The notes: generated by a model from the sequence alone, not told the origin. A stretch of DNA of 8,222 bases from Acidobacteriota bacterium (GCA_022563115.1 JADFNY010000159.1:1-8222); one strand, 5' to 3'; positions 1-6,244 are shown, counted from the first letter of the stretch. Translations and numbers: made by a program.

Positions 1-83
1 CCAGTGCTTCCACACGAAACCTGGACATCCGAAATGACCACTCCATAGCCGAATAGAGTTGAAGCGCCCACCACCCAGGTCAT
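1..83 (-). CDS. 5' end of an unidentified gene, possibly Ntn-hydrolase/proteasome-like (partial)
   Basis: The first 27 codons of a minus-strand gene are visible before the window ends. The peptide begins MTWVVGASTLFGYGVVISD and continues with VQVSCGST. The start is well supported: an AGGAGG Shine-Dalgarno (bases 89-94) sits 5 nt before the ATG at 83, and a 17-nt-spaced promoter lies upstream at 178-206. The alternation of small and hydrophobic residues leading to a GVVISD-type strand resembles the N-terminal strands of proteasome-like Ntn-hydrolases, in which a glycine-rich turn precedes a V-x-x-SD motif. This is a resemblance only: the nucleophile and the rest of the fold lie outside the window. 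That it is a real gene is fairly sure; its function is a guess. Confidence 0.6.
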   Translation of the reverse strand, partial: MTWVVGASTLFGYGVVISDVQVSCGST

Positions 84-177
84 GTGATCCTCCTGCTCGT
101 TCCCGCGCCATGGGATTCGGAACTTTCGCTTGTCGCCCAGCGCAGTCGTTGGCCGTCGCCCGACGACCTCGGCCATC

Positions 178-206
178 ATCATACTTCCTCACCCGGCACG
201 AAGCAA
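178..206 (-). promoter_or_regulatory. Sigma-70-like promoter for the partial gene at 1-83
   Basis: Read on the minus strand, a TTGCTT -35 element (201-206) is followed after exactly 17 nt by a TATGAT -10 element (178-183), a five-of-six match. It points at the gene starting at base 83 and leaves a leader of about 90 nt. No coding signal is seen between base 84 and about base 330 on either strand, which suits a promoter and leader region. Confidence 0.5.
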
Positions 207-329
207 TCCGCCAGCCTGTCCGAGTCTCGAACATCACGATGGAGGTGGGGTAACCTCTGGACCGAGAACGCTGACGCTAGAGCATCGCCAGGAAATCGCG
301 CACCGATTCGTATGCACTGGATTCTGACC

Positions 330-545
330 GTCGTCGGTGCTGTTGATGATCTGGTTGTGCGTGACCGTGACCGTCCCGAACGCCCCCCCCGAAAAGCTAC
401 GGAAGCGGATCCCGTCTCCGTTCCCATCGAAGGTGTTCCCGTCGACGGTGACTCCGCTGATCAGAGCGTTGGCACCCACGCTGAAGATCACCACTTGGCT
501 TGATGAACCGTCTATGACCAGGTCATTGAGCTGGGCCCCGCCAAC
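330..545 (-). pseudogene. Fragment of a right-handed beta-helix repeat protein
   Basis: The minus strand encodes about 70 residues typical of pectate-lyase-like or NosD-like parallel beta-helix proteins. Short strands alternate with Asn/Gly/Asp turns, for example LNDLVIDGSSSQVV, ISGVTVDGNTFDGNGDGIRF and VTHNQIINSTDDG. Such proteins normally have several hundred residues, are usually exported, and bind or cleave polysaccharides. No start codon, signal peptide or complete domain is present. The frame is open only because it runs on from the ABC transporter frame on the right and ends in unrelated sequence at a TGA at 234. It is best read as a displaced fragment. Its right edge touches an inverted TPR fragment at about 545-555. 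Confidence 0.6.
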
Positions 546-548
546 GGT

Positions 549-650
549 CCGGCCCGGGCCAATCTCGGGACCATCTATCTGAACATCGGGCGATCCACCG
601 ACGCGATCCCGCAGTACGAAGCGGCCGTCGAGCTCATGGAGCCGACGGTG
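549..650 (+). pseudogene. Isolated TPR repeat fragment
   Basis: On the plus strand, in frame with CGG at 555, the translation reads RANLGTIYLNIGRSTDAIPQ and then YEAAVELMEPTVP. This fits the tetratricopeptide consensus: Leu-Gly at positions 7-8, Tyr at 11, Gly at 15, Ala at 20, an aromatic at 24, Ala at 27 and Pro at 32. It is a single repeat. There is no start codon or neighbouring repeat, and the frame downstream is antisense to the ABC transporter. TPR proteins carry tandem repeats, so a lone one between two foreign fragments on the other strand indicates a rearranged or chimeric piece. The left junction lies on a perfect 10-bp palindrome, GGCCCGGGCC, at 551-560. Confidence 0.6.
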
Positions 651-656
651 CCGTTG

Positions 657-1598
657 CTCAAGAACCTCATCGAGGCGCTCGAGAGCCGCGGCGCCGCGTT
701 GCACGAGGCTCAGAATCCAACCCAGCGCCACCGTAGGCATGACCATGACGCCGACATAACTCATGAACGCGACCAGGTCGCCAATCGAGAGATTTCCAGC
801 CGCCACCATGCGGGCGCCGAAACCGATCACGCCGACCAGCGCGAGGCCGCCGCCGAGACCGACGACGGGGATCATCTGGGCGCGGGTCCACGCCTCGCGG
901 AGGCCGAAATCCATGTAGACCGCCGACTGCTTCTCGAAGCGCTCGATCTGTGCCTCCTCGAGACCGAACGATTTGACCACCATGACGCCGGCGAGGTTCT
1001 CCTGAACCATCGTGTTGAGGTCACTCAGGGCGATGCGCGCCTTGGTGACGTAATCGCGTACCCGATGCACGAGAACCCGGACCAGCAGCGCCACGATCGG
1101 CAAGGGCAGAAACACCACCAGTGTCAAGCGCCAGCTGATCGAGACCATGTAGACAATCCCGAGGGCGTACAGAATGACGGCGCTGAAGAAGTACAGCACG
1201 CCCGGGCCGCCGAGGGCGCGCACCAGCATGACGTCGTTCGTCATGCGCGACATCAGGTCGCCAGTGTTGGTGGCGCCGAAGAACGACGGAGCGAGGCGGA
1301 CCAGATGATCGTGCAGCATCCCCTTGATCTCGTAGTCGATCCGGCGCGAGACGCTCAAAACGAAAATGCGCGACCCTACCCGCATGACCGTCTGCAGGGC
1401 TGCCAGCGCGATGATCGCGGCCGCATACGACAGAACGAGCCCGCGGCTGGCGCCGGCCTCGAGGTCGTCGATGGCCCAGCCGAAGATCCGCGGAATCGTC
1501 AGCACGATGGCGTTGGTGGCGATGAGAAACACGCCGCCCAGCAAATAGGAGCGACGGTGACGGGTATAGAGGAAGAGGTACCGCCTCAGAATGTCCAT
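657..1598 (-). pseudogene. ABC exporter membrane domain, ATPase domain missing
   Basis: Residues 1-314 from the ATG at 1598 form a type IV (MsbA/MdlB-like) exporter membrane domain. Hydrophobic spans lie at about 17-40, 54-75, 133-152, 158-180, 243-265 and 276-297. Family motifs include FFGATNTGDLMSRMTNDV (residues 107-124), ISWRLTL, VVKSFGLE and the closing AALERLDEVLE. A whole half-transporter has about 580 residues and carries Walker A, the ABC signature and Walker B after this point. None is present. The open frame continues to 234 (454 aa in all), but beyond residue 314 it is the antisense of a TPR fragment and then a beta-helix fragment. As it stands it could not hydrolyse ATP. It is the third gene of a likely operon, 20 nt after the SRPBCC gene. 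The Shine-Dalgarno is weak, so translation may be coupled. Confidence 0.75.
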
Positions 1599-1618
1599 CG
1601 CTCACTGCTCAGATCGGA

Positions 1619-2137
1619 TCAGCGCTGCAGGAGATAAGCCCGGAGGTTGTACAGGTAGCCACTCCACGCCGCCTTGTGGCTCTCCATCTCCCCCCCACCC
1701 TGGAAGCCACTGTGCTCCAGGGTCATCCGGGTTCCACCCTCCAGATCCTCGAAGGACAAGGCGACCGTCGTTTCGTAGGCCCCGTCGGGGAACACCGCCG
1801 CCGGCGGTTGCCAGGTGAAAACGAGCCTCTCGGGGCGGTCGACCTCGATGTAGGTACCGACCCATTCCTCTTCCCAGCCGTCCCAGCCGAAGCGGTACTC
1901 ACCACCCTCGGTAACCGTCATCTCGGCCGAGCCCGGAAACCACTGAACCAGCTGCTCGGCGGTGGTCCAGGCGTCGAACATGACCTCGGCCTCGACTGGA
2001 AGCTCCATCGTCAAACGAACCAGCAACTCCGCCTCGACGAAGGCGCCCTGCTGGGAGCTCGCGGGTAGAGGAACGCGAACCAAGGCGACGCCGACGAGCA
2101 CCGACGCCATCACGACAGTGGCCTTTCTGTAGTTCAC
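1619..2137 (-). CDS. Exported SRPBCC / AHSA1-like domain protein
   Basis: This 172-residue protein has two parts. The N-terminus (MNYRK, a hydrophobic stretch VVMASVLVGVALV, then PASSQQG) looks like a signal peptide. From about residue 35 it is an AHSA1/SRPBCC ligand-binding domain: a predicted first strand (VEAELLVRLTMELPVEAEVMF), the W-TTAEQLVQWFPG segment, GGEYRFGW, GTYIEVDRPERLVFTW, GGTRMTLEHSGF and a C-terminal helix ending YLYNLRAYLL. These helix-grip folds bind hydrophobic ligands or act as small-molecule enzymes and are usually cytoplasmic, so a signal peptide is unusual. The start is a GTG with GGAGG 7 nt upstream. An internal ATG at 2110 lacks such a site and would remove the charged n-region. 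It follows the CoA-transferase gene by 46 nt and precedes the transporter by 20 nt. The ligand is unknown. Confidence 0.85.
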   Translation of the reverse strand: MNYRKATVVMASVLVGVALVRVPLPASSQQGAFVEAELLVRLTMELPVEAEVMFDAWTTAEQLVQWFPGSAEMTVTEGGEYRFGWDGWEEEWVGTYIEVDRPERLVFTWQPPAAVFPDGAYETTVALSFEDLEGGTRMTLEHSGFQGGGEMESHKAAWSGYLYNLRAYLLQR

Positions 2138-2183
2138 CTCGACGCCTCCGATCCGGACTCCCGTGGGGTCTCGGCGCGGCTCG

Positions 2184-3350
2184 TCAGATCACTCCGGCAT
2201 CGCGCCACGCGGCAACCTCCTCCTCAGTATGACCCAACTCGGCGAGTACCGCCGCGGTGTGCTCGCCGAGCCGTGGCGGCCGGCCTCGCACCCGGCCGGG
2301 AGAGGAGGAGAGCTTGATCGGGACGCCGAGAAACGCCAGGCCGTCGACCTCGACGACCATTTCTCGATCGGAGTGACGTTCCCGCTCAATCACCTCGTTC
2401 AAGGCGCGGACGCGGCCGCAGGGCACTCCCGCCGCGCCCAACCGCTCCTCCCAGTAGGCCACCGGATGGCCGAGAAACACCGCCGCCAGCTCCTCCTCTA
2501 ATCGCTCGCGGTTGGCGACCCGGTCCGGGTTGCGGGCGAAGCTCTCGTCCGCGAGAAGATGGTCGGCGCCGAGCGCGGCGCAGAAGCGCTCCCAAATGTC
2601 TTCGTTGCCGACACCAACGACGATCGTGCCGTCGGCGGCCTCGAAAGTCTCGTACGGAACGATGCTGGGGTGACGATTCCCCATGCGCTGCGGCAGCAAA
2701 CCAGCCGACAGGTAACGCTGGGCCTGAAAGGTGAACATCGACAGCAACGCGTCGTGTAGCGCCACTTCGACGAGCTGCCCACGGCCGGTCTGTTGGCGCT
2801 CCAGCAGCGCCAACAGGATTCCTTGAACTAGGTAGAGACCGGCGATCTCGTCGGCGATCGAGACCCCGACCTTCGTGGGCTTCCCATCGGCGAAGCCGGT
2901 CAGGTCCATCAGCCCCGACTCGGCCTGGATGATGACGTCGAACGACAGTCTTTGGGCCTGCTCGCCCGAGCGGCCGTAACTGTTGATCAAGCCGTACACG
3001 CAACGCGGAGCACGTTCGGCGACCTGCTCAAAGGAAAACCCGAGGGAATCCATGACGCCGACACGGAAGTTCGAGACCACGACATCGGCCGTCTCGATGA
3101 GCTGCCAGAGGACATCCTTGCCGACCTCCGACTTGAGGTCGAGGGTCACACTGCGCTTGTTGCGGTTGACCGAGAGGAAGTATGTGCTGACCCCGTCGAC
3201 GAACGGGGGCCCCCAGCCGCGGGCGTCATCGCCGCTGCCCGGGCGCTCGATTTTCAGGACCTCGGCCCCCATGTCGCCGAGCATCATGGTGGCGAACGGG
3301 CCGGCCAGAATCCGGCTCAAATCGACGACGCGCAAGCCGGTCAAGGGCAT
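2184..3350 (-). CDS. CaiB/BaiF family (class III) CoA-transferase
   Basis: The product has 388 residues, the usual length for class III CoA-transferases, which move CoA between carboxylic acids without a ping-pong free intermediate. The N-terminus shows the family signature VDLSRILAGPFATMMLGDMG followed by AEVLKIERPGSGDDAR. The segment VGVSIADEIAG holds the expected catalytic aspartate (Asp167), and NRNKRSVTLDLK and ERQQTGRGQLVEVALHDALL are also typical. The ATG at 3350 is chosen because it begins the conserved MPLTGLRVVDLS and has GAGGAGG 8 nt upstream; the frame is open further upstream but without homology. It probably heads the minus-strand operon with the SRPBCC and exporter genes. The acyl substrate cannot be told from sequence; carnitine, oxalate, bile acid, racemase (Amacr) and aromatic acid variants share these motifs. 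Confidence 0.93.
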   Translation of the reverse strand: MPLTGLRVVDLSRILAGPFATMMLGDMGAEVLKIERPGSGDDARGWGPPFVDGVSTYFLSVNRNKRSVTLDLKSEVGKDVLWQLIETADVVVSNFRVGVMDSLGFSFEQVAERAPRCVYGLINSYGRSGEQAQRLSFDVIIQAESGLMDLTGFADGKPTKVGVSIADEIAGLYLVQGILLALLERQQTGRGQLVEVALHDALLSMFTFQAQRYLSAGLLPQRMGNRHPSIVPYETFEAADGTIVVGVGNEDIWERFCAALGADHLLADESFARNPDRVANRERLEEELAAVFLGHPVAYWEERLGAAGVPCGRVRALNEVIERERHSDREMVVEVDGLAFLGVPIKLSSSPGRVRGRPPRLGEHTAAVLAELGHTEEEVAAWRDAGVI

Positions 3351-3393
3351 GAATCGAACCTCCTCGGTGCAGCAACTTGGCCAAGGCGAAGCA

Positions 3394-3410
3394 GTAGGAA
3401 TCAATTCTAC
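3394..3410. promoter_or_regulatory. Near-perfect palindrome in the divergent intergenic region
   Basis: GTAGGAATCAATTCTAC has 7-bp arms with a single extra G in the left arm. On the minus strand it contains TAGAAT, a -10-like hexamer (3404-3409) facing the CoA-transferase gene 54 nt away. No good -35 element is seen at the right distance. It could be an operator or a weak promoter. Confidence 0.3.
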
Positions 3411-3442
3411 CCAACAACGGCCTGCCTTCATGGCCGGGGGGA

Positions 3443-3477
3443 TAGACTTGGTCGGGGCCTTTGATAGAATGAGGCCC
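3443..3477 (+). promoter_or_regulatory. Promoter with overlapping inverted repeat for the small gene at 3501
   Basis: TAGACT (3443-3448, four of six matches to the -35 consensus) is followed after 16 nt by TAGAAT (3465-3470, five of six to the -10). A perfect inverted repeat, GGGCCT (3455-3460) and AGGCCC (3472-3477) 11 nt apart, brackets the -10 hexamer, where a repressor would block polymerase. Transcription would start about 25 nt before the start codon. Confidence 0.45.
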
Positions 3478-3500
3478 TCGCCAACCGGAGGGAGGCACGG

Positions 3501-3848
3501 ATGGCAGACAAGTCGTCTGGCGTTGTACCGGGGACATTTGTCCCCTTCAAGCTGTTCGACGGCAAGGACAGGGACAATGAGGCTTGCCGAAGCCTCTGGG
3601 TCGCCGTCATTCAAAAGGCCATCAAAGACATGGCCTACTCTTCGCAGAAGCGCACCCAGCGCTCGCTGACCCCGAGCGAACGCGAGAAGCTGCATCGCAT
3701 CTACGAGCTCGAGGCCCCTGAGAACTTCTTCACCAGCCCGTGGTTCGAGGAAATCTGCTTGTTTCTCGAGCTATCGTCTTCTCGGATTCGCGGCGCTGTG
3801 TTGGACCGCTACGAGGGCAGCAACGGTCAGCGTCATCCGCTGATCTAG
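3501..3848 (+). CDS. Small helical protein of unknown function, paralogous to the gene at 5873
   Basis: This 115-residue protein starts at an ATG with GGAGG ending 5 nt upstream. It has no signal peptide or membrane span. After a variable 30-residue N-terminus comes a mostly helical core: LWVAVIQKAIKDM, a linker with LTPSEREKLHRIY, then APENFFTSPWFEEICLFLEL and SSSRIRGAVLDRY. The last part looks like a small helical DNA-binding unit in which 'SPWFEEIC..L.L' precedes a possible recognition helix 'SRIRGAVL'. The order and spacing of LW, AI-D, P, F-x-x-(I/V)C-x-x-L and IR residues match the gene at 5873-6244, so the two are homologous. The gene is monocistronic and divergent from the CoA-transferase. 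A regulatory role is an inference; no family name is assigned. Confidence 0.85.
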   Translation: MADKSSGVVPGTFVPFKLFDGKDRDNEACRSLWVAVIQKAIKDMAYSSQKRTQRSLTPSEREKLHRIYELEAPENFFTSPWFEEICLFLELSSSRIRGAVLDRYEGSNGQRHPLI

Positions 3849-3868
3849 CGCACCCGGCCGCGTCGTCT

Positions 3869-3926
3869 GACGGTTCCCCATCCGGGGAGCGTCATCGCCC
3901 ACCCGCCGCACCTGGCGGTCGCTTTT
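3869..3926 (+). terminator. Two hairpins in the convergent gap, candidate terminator
   Basis: Between the converging small gene (stop at 3848) and the DUF309 gene (stop at 3926) lie two hairpins. The first (3869-3893) has ten base pairs, including one T-G wobble, with one bulged G and an ATCC loop. The second has CCGCC (3903-3907) and GGCGG (3914-3918) around a 6-nt loop, followed by TCGC and TTTT (3923-3926). The second resembles a weak intrinsic terminator for the plus strand. The first lacks a T-run on either side. Confidence 0.4.
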
Positions 3927-4405
3927 CAGCGGTTTCTCGTGCCCCCCGCGGGGCGATACCCGTCGTCGTAACGCCGCACCCGATACGGCAGGTCGGACTC
4001 GGGGACGGCCTGATCGTCGATGGTCCCGGCGAATACCGAGACCATCGAAAAGGCGAGCTCCTCATCGAACCGCGCCCGGGCACCGGCGACAAGATCCTCG
4101 ACACAGCGCAACGCTTCGCCGATATGGCAGCGCAGCGCGGCAACGTCGAAGCCCTCATATGACGCGGGGGCAGCCTCCAAATATTGCAGGCTGGTCTTCA
4201 TCAGACGCCGCGCACCACGCCAGTTTTGCCGCTCGACGTGCAGGAACGCCGCCGCCACCTGGATCAGGCCCTTGAAGAAGTCGCGGCGGTCGATCTGCCA
4301 GAGCTCTTCGAGCTCCTCGTGCGCCAGCCAGTACTCCCGGCGATCGAATCGGGCAACGTAGCGCAGGACCTGCGGTGGGTAGTCGTCGCTGTCCGCGCCC
4401 GCTAT
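3926..4405 (-). CDS. DUF309 family protein, apparent AUA start
   Basis: The frame encodes about 159 residues with the DUF309 hallmark: YPPQVLRYVARFDRREYWLAHEELEELW (His29-Glu30 of the conserved HE motif), then DFFKGLIQVAAAFLHVERQN and GARRLMKTSLQYLE. DUF309 proteins are small all-helical proteins of unknown biochemical role. Homology extends to residue 9 or earlier, but the frame has no ATG, GTG or TTG before a GTG at 4258, which would delete the HE motif. The best start is an AUA at 4405-4403. It has GGGAG 6 nt upstream, overlaps the methyltransferase TAG by 4 nt (ATAG, in the manner of ATGA overlaps) and gives the expected family N-terminus. A sequencing error or a coupled non-canonical start are the alternatives. 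It is the third gene of the bactofilin operon. Confidence 0.8.
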   Translation of the reverse strand: MAGADSDDYPPQVLRYVARFDRREYWLAHEELEELWQIDRRDFFKGLIQVAAAFLHVERQNWRGARRLMKTSLQYLEAAPASYEGFDVAALRCHIGEALRCVEDLVAGARARFDEELAFSMVSVFAGTIDDQAVPESDLPYRVRRYDDGYRPAGGTRNR

Positions 4406-4971
4406 GGTCGTCTCCCGAGCGCCTCGCGCGACCCGTGCCGCATGACCATGATCCGCGTCTCGCGAAACGGCTGGAAAAGCGTCTCGACCTCGCGGGTCAG
4501 GACGGGGCGCGGCGCGCCCCGTCCGTCGATCGGTTCGAACCCGAGGTTGTCGGCATCGATGATTCGATACCGGTGGGCCATCGGGGGCGTGCGCCCGTCG
4601 CCGTCGAAGACCGCAAACAGCCAGCCGTCAGATCGCAGGACACGGCCGATCTCTCGCATGAGCTGTCTCGCCGGCGACGGCTCCAGGTGCGAGAGCGCCG
4701 TCCAGCCCAGCACGCCGCCGAAAGCGCAGTCTTCGTAGTCGAGGCGAATCTCGTCGACCGTCTCATGAACCGTTATGTCGAGCGCGCCGACAGGATGCCC
4801 GGCACGGACCCAATACATCACGTTTCCCGGCGTGCTGGGGCCCAGGTCCAAAAGCGGTACTTGGCCGCCCATGGCGTCGACGTGGCGGCAGAACTTGCTG
4901 AACAAGGCCGAGGCGTACTCCGCTTGCTGCGGAGCCGTATCTACAATGTGGCTCCATGCTTGCCTCGCCAT
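4402..4971 (-). CDS. Class I SAM-dependent methyltransferase-like protein
   Basis: The product has 189 residues with a Rossmann methyltransferase layout. Motif I is VPLLDLGPSTPGN (residues 38-50), a DLGPxxPGN variant of the usual glycine-rich loop. The second strand is VGALDI (61-66). The motif IV region is DCAFGGVLGWTALSHLEPSP (81-100), followed by the helix RQLMREIGRVLR and the strand DGWLFAVFDGDG. The C-terminus carries a further strand, ETRIMVMRHG. The core is short, and no substrate-recognition domain is recognisable. The ATG at 4971 is the first start in the frame and has only a weak Shine-Dalgarno. The gene lies 54 nt after bactofilin and overlaps DUF309, so it is probably cotranscribed with both. 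The substrate is unknown. Confidence 0.8.
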   Translation of the reverse strand: MARQAWSHIVDTAPQQAEYASALFSKFCRHVDAMGGQVPLLDLGPSTPGNVMYWVRAGHPVGALDITVHETVDEIRLDYEDCAFGGVLGWTALSHLEPSPARQLMREIGRVLRSDGWLFAVFDGDGRTPPMAHRYRIIDADNLGFEPIDGRGAPRPVLTREVETLFQPFRETRIMVMRHGSREALGRRP

Positions 4972-5025
4972 CCCGAACTATCCGATCTCGGTCCGACCGT
5001 CAGCACCCTGCTAGGGGGTTGCTTG

Positions 5026-5622
5026 CTATGGTGTCGCGGAGGCTTCGTCGGCGGGCGGGCCGGCTAACGGCTTAACCTTGACCGTTTCGGGTTCATCGGC
5101 GGAGCTCTTGCCCACTTTGTCCCGGTTGCCGGACGCCTTGGCCCTGTCTTCCCCTGCCTTCAGTTTGTCATCGGATGCTTTCGCCGGTTCTTTGACCGAC
5201 TTCACGGGCTGCATTTCGACGTTGCCCTTGAAATAGGCGCCCTCGGTGATCTCAAGTGTCGTGGCCCTGATGTTGCCGGTCAGCCGCGCCGTCTGGCCGA
5301 GCACAACACGCTCGGTGCCGTGTACGTTTCCGTCGACCTTGCCGTGTACGAGGACGCGCTGGCCGTCGATCTTGGCGTGGACGTCGGCCTCCTTGGCGAT
5401 CACCAGTGTGCCCTGGGCGCGAATGATGCCGTCGACACGCCCGAGAATGGTCAGGTCTTCGTCGCACACGATTGTCCCGTCGATGTGGATTTGACGCCCC
5501 AGCGTCGATCCGGACGCGGGCGCCGCCGCCGGCGCTGCTGTGGCCACCGCGCGCCGGGCCTCCGACTTCAGCATCGAGGCGTTCGGTTTCTGTCCGTCCT
5601 GTTTGCTGTCGAACCATCCCAT
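5026..5622 (-). CDS. Bactofilin
   Basis: This 198-residue protein belongs to the bactofilin family (PF04519), polymer-forming cytoskeletal proteins that scaffold cell-shape and envelope enzymes at the membrane. Residues about 40-137 form the beta-helical core with repeating turns: GRQIHIDGTIVCDEDLTILG, GRVDGIIRA, VHAKIDGQRVLVHGKVDGNV, ERVVLGQTARLTGNI and LEITEGAYFKGNVEM. It is flanked by a disordered Ala-rich N-terminal tail and a charged C-terminal tail of about 60 residues rich in Lys, Ala, Asp and Glu. The short MGWFDSKQ start is typical of family members that touch the membrane through their N-terminus. The ATG at 5622 has AAGGAG 7 nt upstream. It heads the minus-strand operon with the methyltransferase and DUF309 genes. 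Confidence 0.93.
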   Translation of the reverse strand: MGWFDSKQDGQKPNASMLKSEARRAVATAAPAAAPASGSTLGRQIHIDGTIVCDEDLTILGRVDGIIRAQGTLVIAKEADVHAKIDGQRVLVHGKVDGNVHGTERVVLGQTARLTGNIRATTLEITEGAYFKGNVEMQPVKSVKEPAKASDDKLKAGEDRAKASGNRDKVGKSSADEPETVKVKPLAGPPADEASATP

Positions 5623-5734
5623 GCCGACTCTCCTTCTGCCATTGACCCTGCCCGAACCGCGGTTGCCAGCCCCACAATAGCGCGACCGGAGGGCGACCGG
5701 TAGTCTTCGCCCGATCCCTGAATAACGCCGTAGA

Positions 5735-5872
5735 AGTCATAAAAACCTCTTATCGACTAATACAACATAACAATAGTCTTTATAACTTTTTTTTCATCAC
5801 TACTTGACAGAGTTGATCATTATATATATTTATAGTCATGTAATATCAAGTAACACATATGGGAGGTTAGTG
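5735..5872 (+). promoter_or_regulatory. AT-rich divergent control region with consensus -35 promoter
   Basis: This stretch is strongly AT-rich against GC-rich neighbours. It contains a perfect TTGACA (5804-5809) and a TATATT (5825-5830) 15 nt further on, a short but usable spacing; other AT hexamers nearby could also act as the -10. TACTTGA (5801-5807) overlaps the -35, and its exact inverse TCAAGTA lies at 5846-5852, so a protein bound at both could loop or block the promoter. A smaller inverted repeat, GACTA (5755-5759) and TAGTC (5774-5778), lies upstream. Bactofilin diverges to the left. Its own promoter is not clear, so this region may serve both directions. Confidence 0.55.
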
Positions 5873-6244
5873 ATGACCACTTCTACACAAGCAGTTCGGA
5901 GCGCGCGGCCCCTCAATCCGCAAGTCGAAACCGACAGTCGTCAGAATCAGTTCGTCTCTCCTTTGGGCTCCCCCGAAGCCGAGCTTTGGGGTGAGGTGCT
6001 CTTGAGGGCCATCGAGGACCTCAAGACCTACATGGCCTATCGCAAGGACCCGGAAGCCAACCCGTTGTCGGCCAAGATGGTGCGCTCGATCGTCGCCGAC
6101 GGCTGCGATCCTGAGTACTGGATCTTCGCCAAAGAGACCGGCTTTTCCGCGGTGTGCATGGTGCTCAACGTCGAGCCCGACTGCATCCGACGTTTCTTGC
6201 GAAACTGGTTGAGCGAAACGCTTGACATGAAGCCGAGCTACTGA
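5873..6244 (+). CDS. Small helical protein of unknown function, paralogous to the gene at 3501
   Basis: This 123-residue protein starts at the ATG at 5873, with GGGAGG 6 nt upstream; a TTG further up in the same frame lies inside the promoter and is rejected. A variable polar N-terminus of about 35 residues precedes ELWGEVLLRAIEDLKTYM, then NPLSAKMVRSIV, CDPEYWIFAKETGFSAVC and MVLNVEPDCIRRFLRNW. The ending resembles a small helical DNA-binding unit (turn at NVEPD, possible recognition helix CIRRFLRNW). It aligns over its length with the gene at 3501, with shared LW, AI-D, L-S, P, F-x-x-(I/V)C-x-x-L and IR positions. It overlaps the converging transporter gene by 7 nt at its end. With its strong promoter and nearby inverted repeats, autoregulation is plausible, but this is inference. 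Confidence 0.88.
   Translation: MTTSTQAVRSARPLNPQVETDSRQNQFVSPLGSPEAELWGEVLLRAIEDLKTYMAYRKDPEANPLSAKMVRSIVADGCDPEYWIFAKETGFSAVCMVLNVEPDCIRRFLRNWLSETLDMKPSY

Noticed and set aside
84..503. Plus-strand open frame of 139 codons near the left end
   Set aside because: It crosses the minus-strand promoter and is antisense to the beta-helix fragment, with no coherent protein pattern.
636..1637. Long plus-strand open frame of 333 codons
   Set aside because: It is the antisense of the ABC membrane domain, is very rich in His, Arg, Asp and Glu, and shows no family pattern; only its first few codons belong to the TPR fragment.
3351..3695. Upstream extension of the CoA-transferase frame
   Set aside because: The conserved family N-terminus begins at the ATG at 3350 with a strong Shine-Dalgarno; the extension overlaps the promoter and start of the divergent small gene.
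5804..5872. TTG start for the second small gene
   Set aside because: This TTG is part of the TTGACA -35 hexamer; the ATG at 5873 has a good ribosome site.
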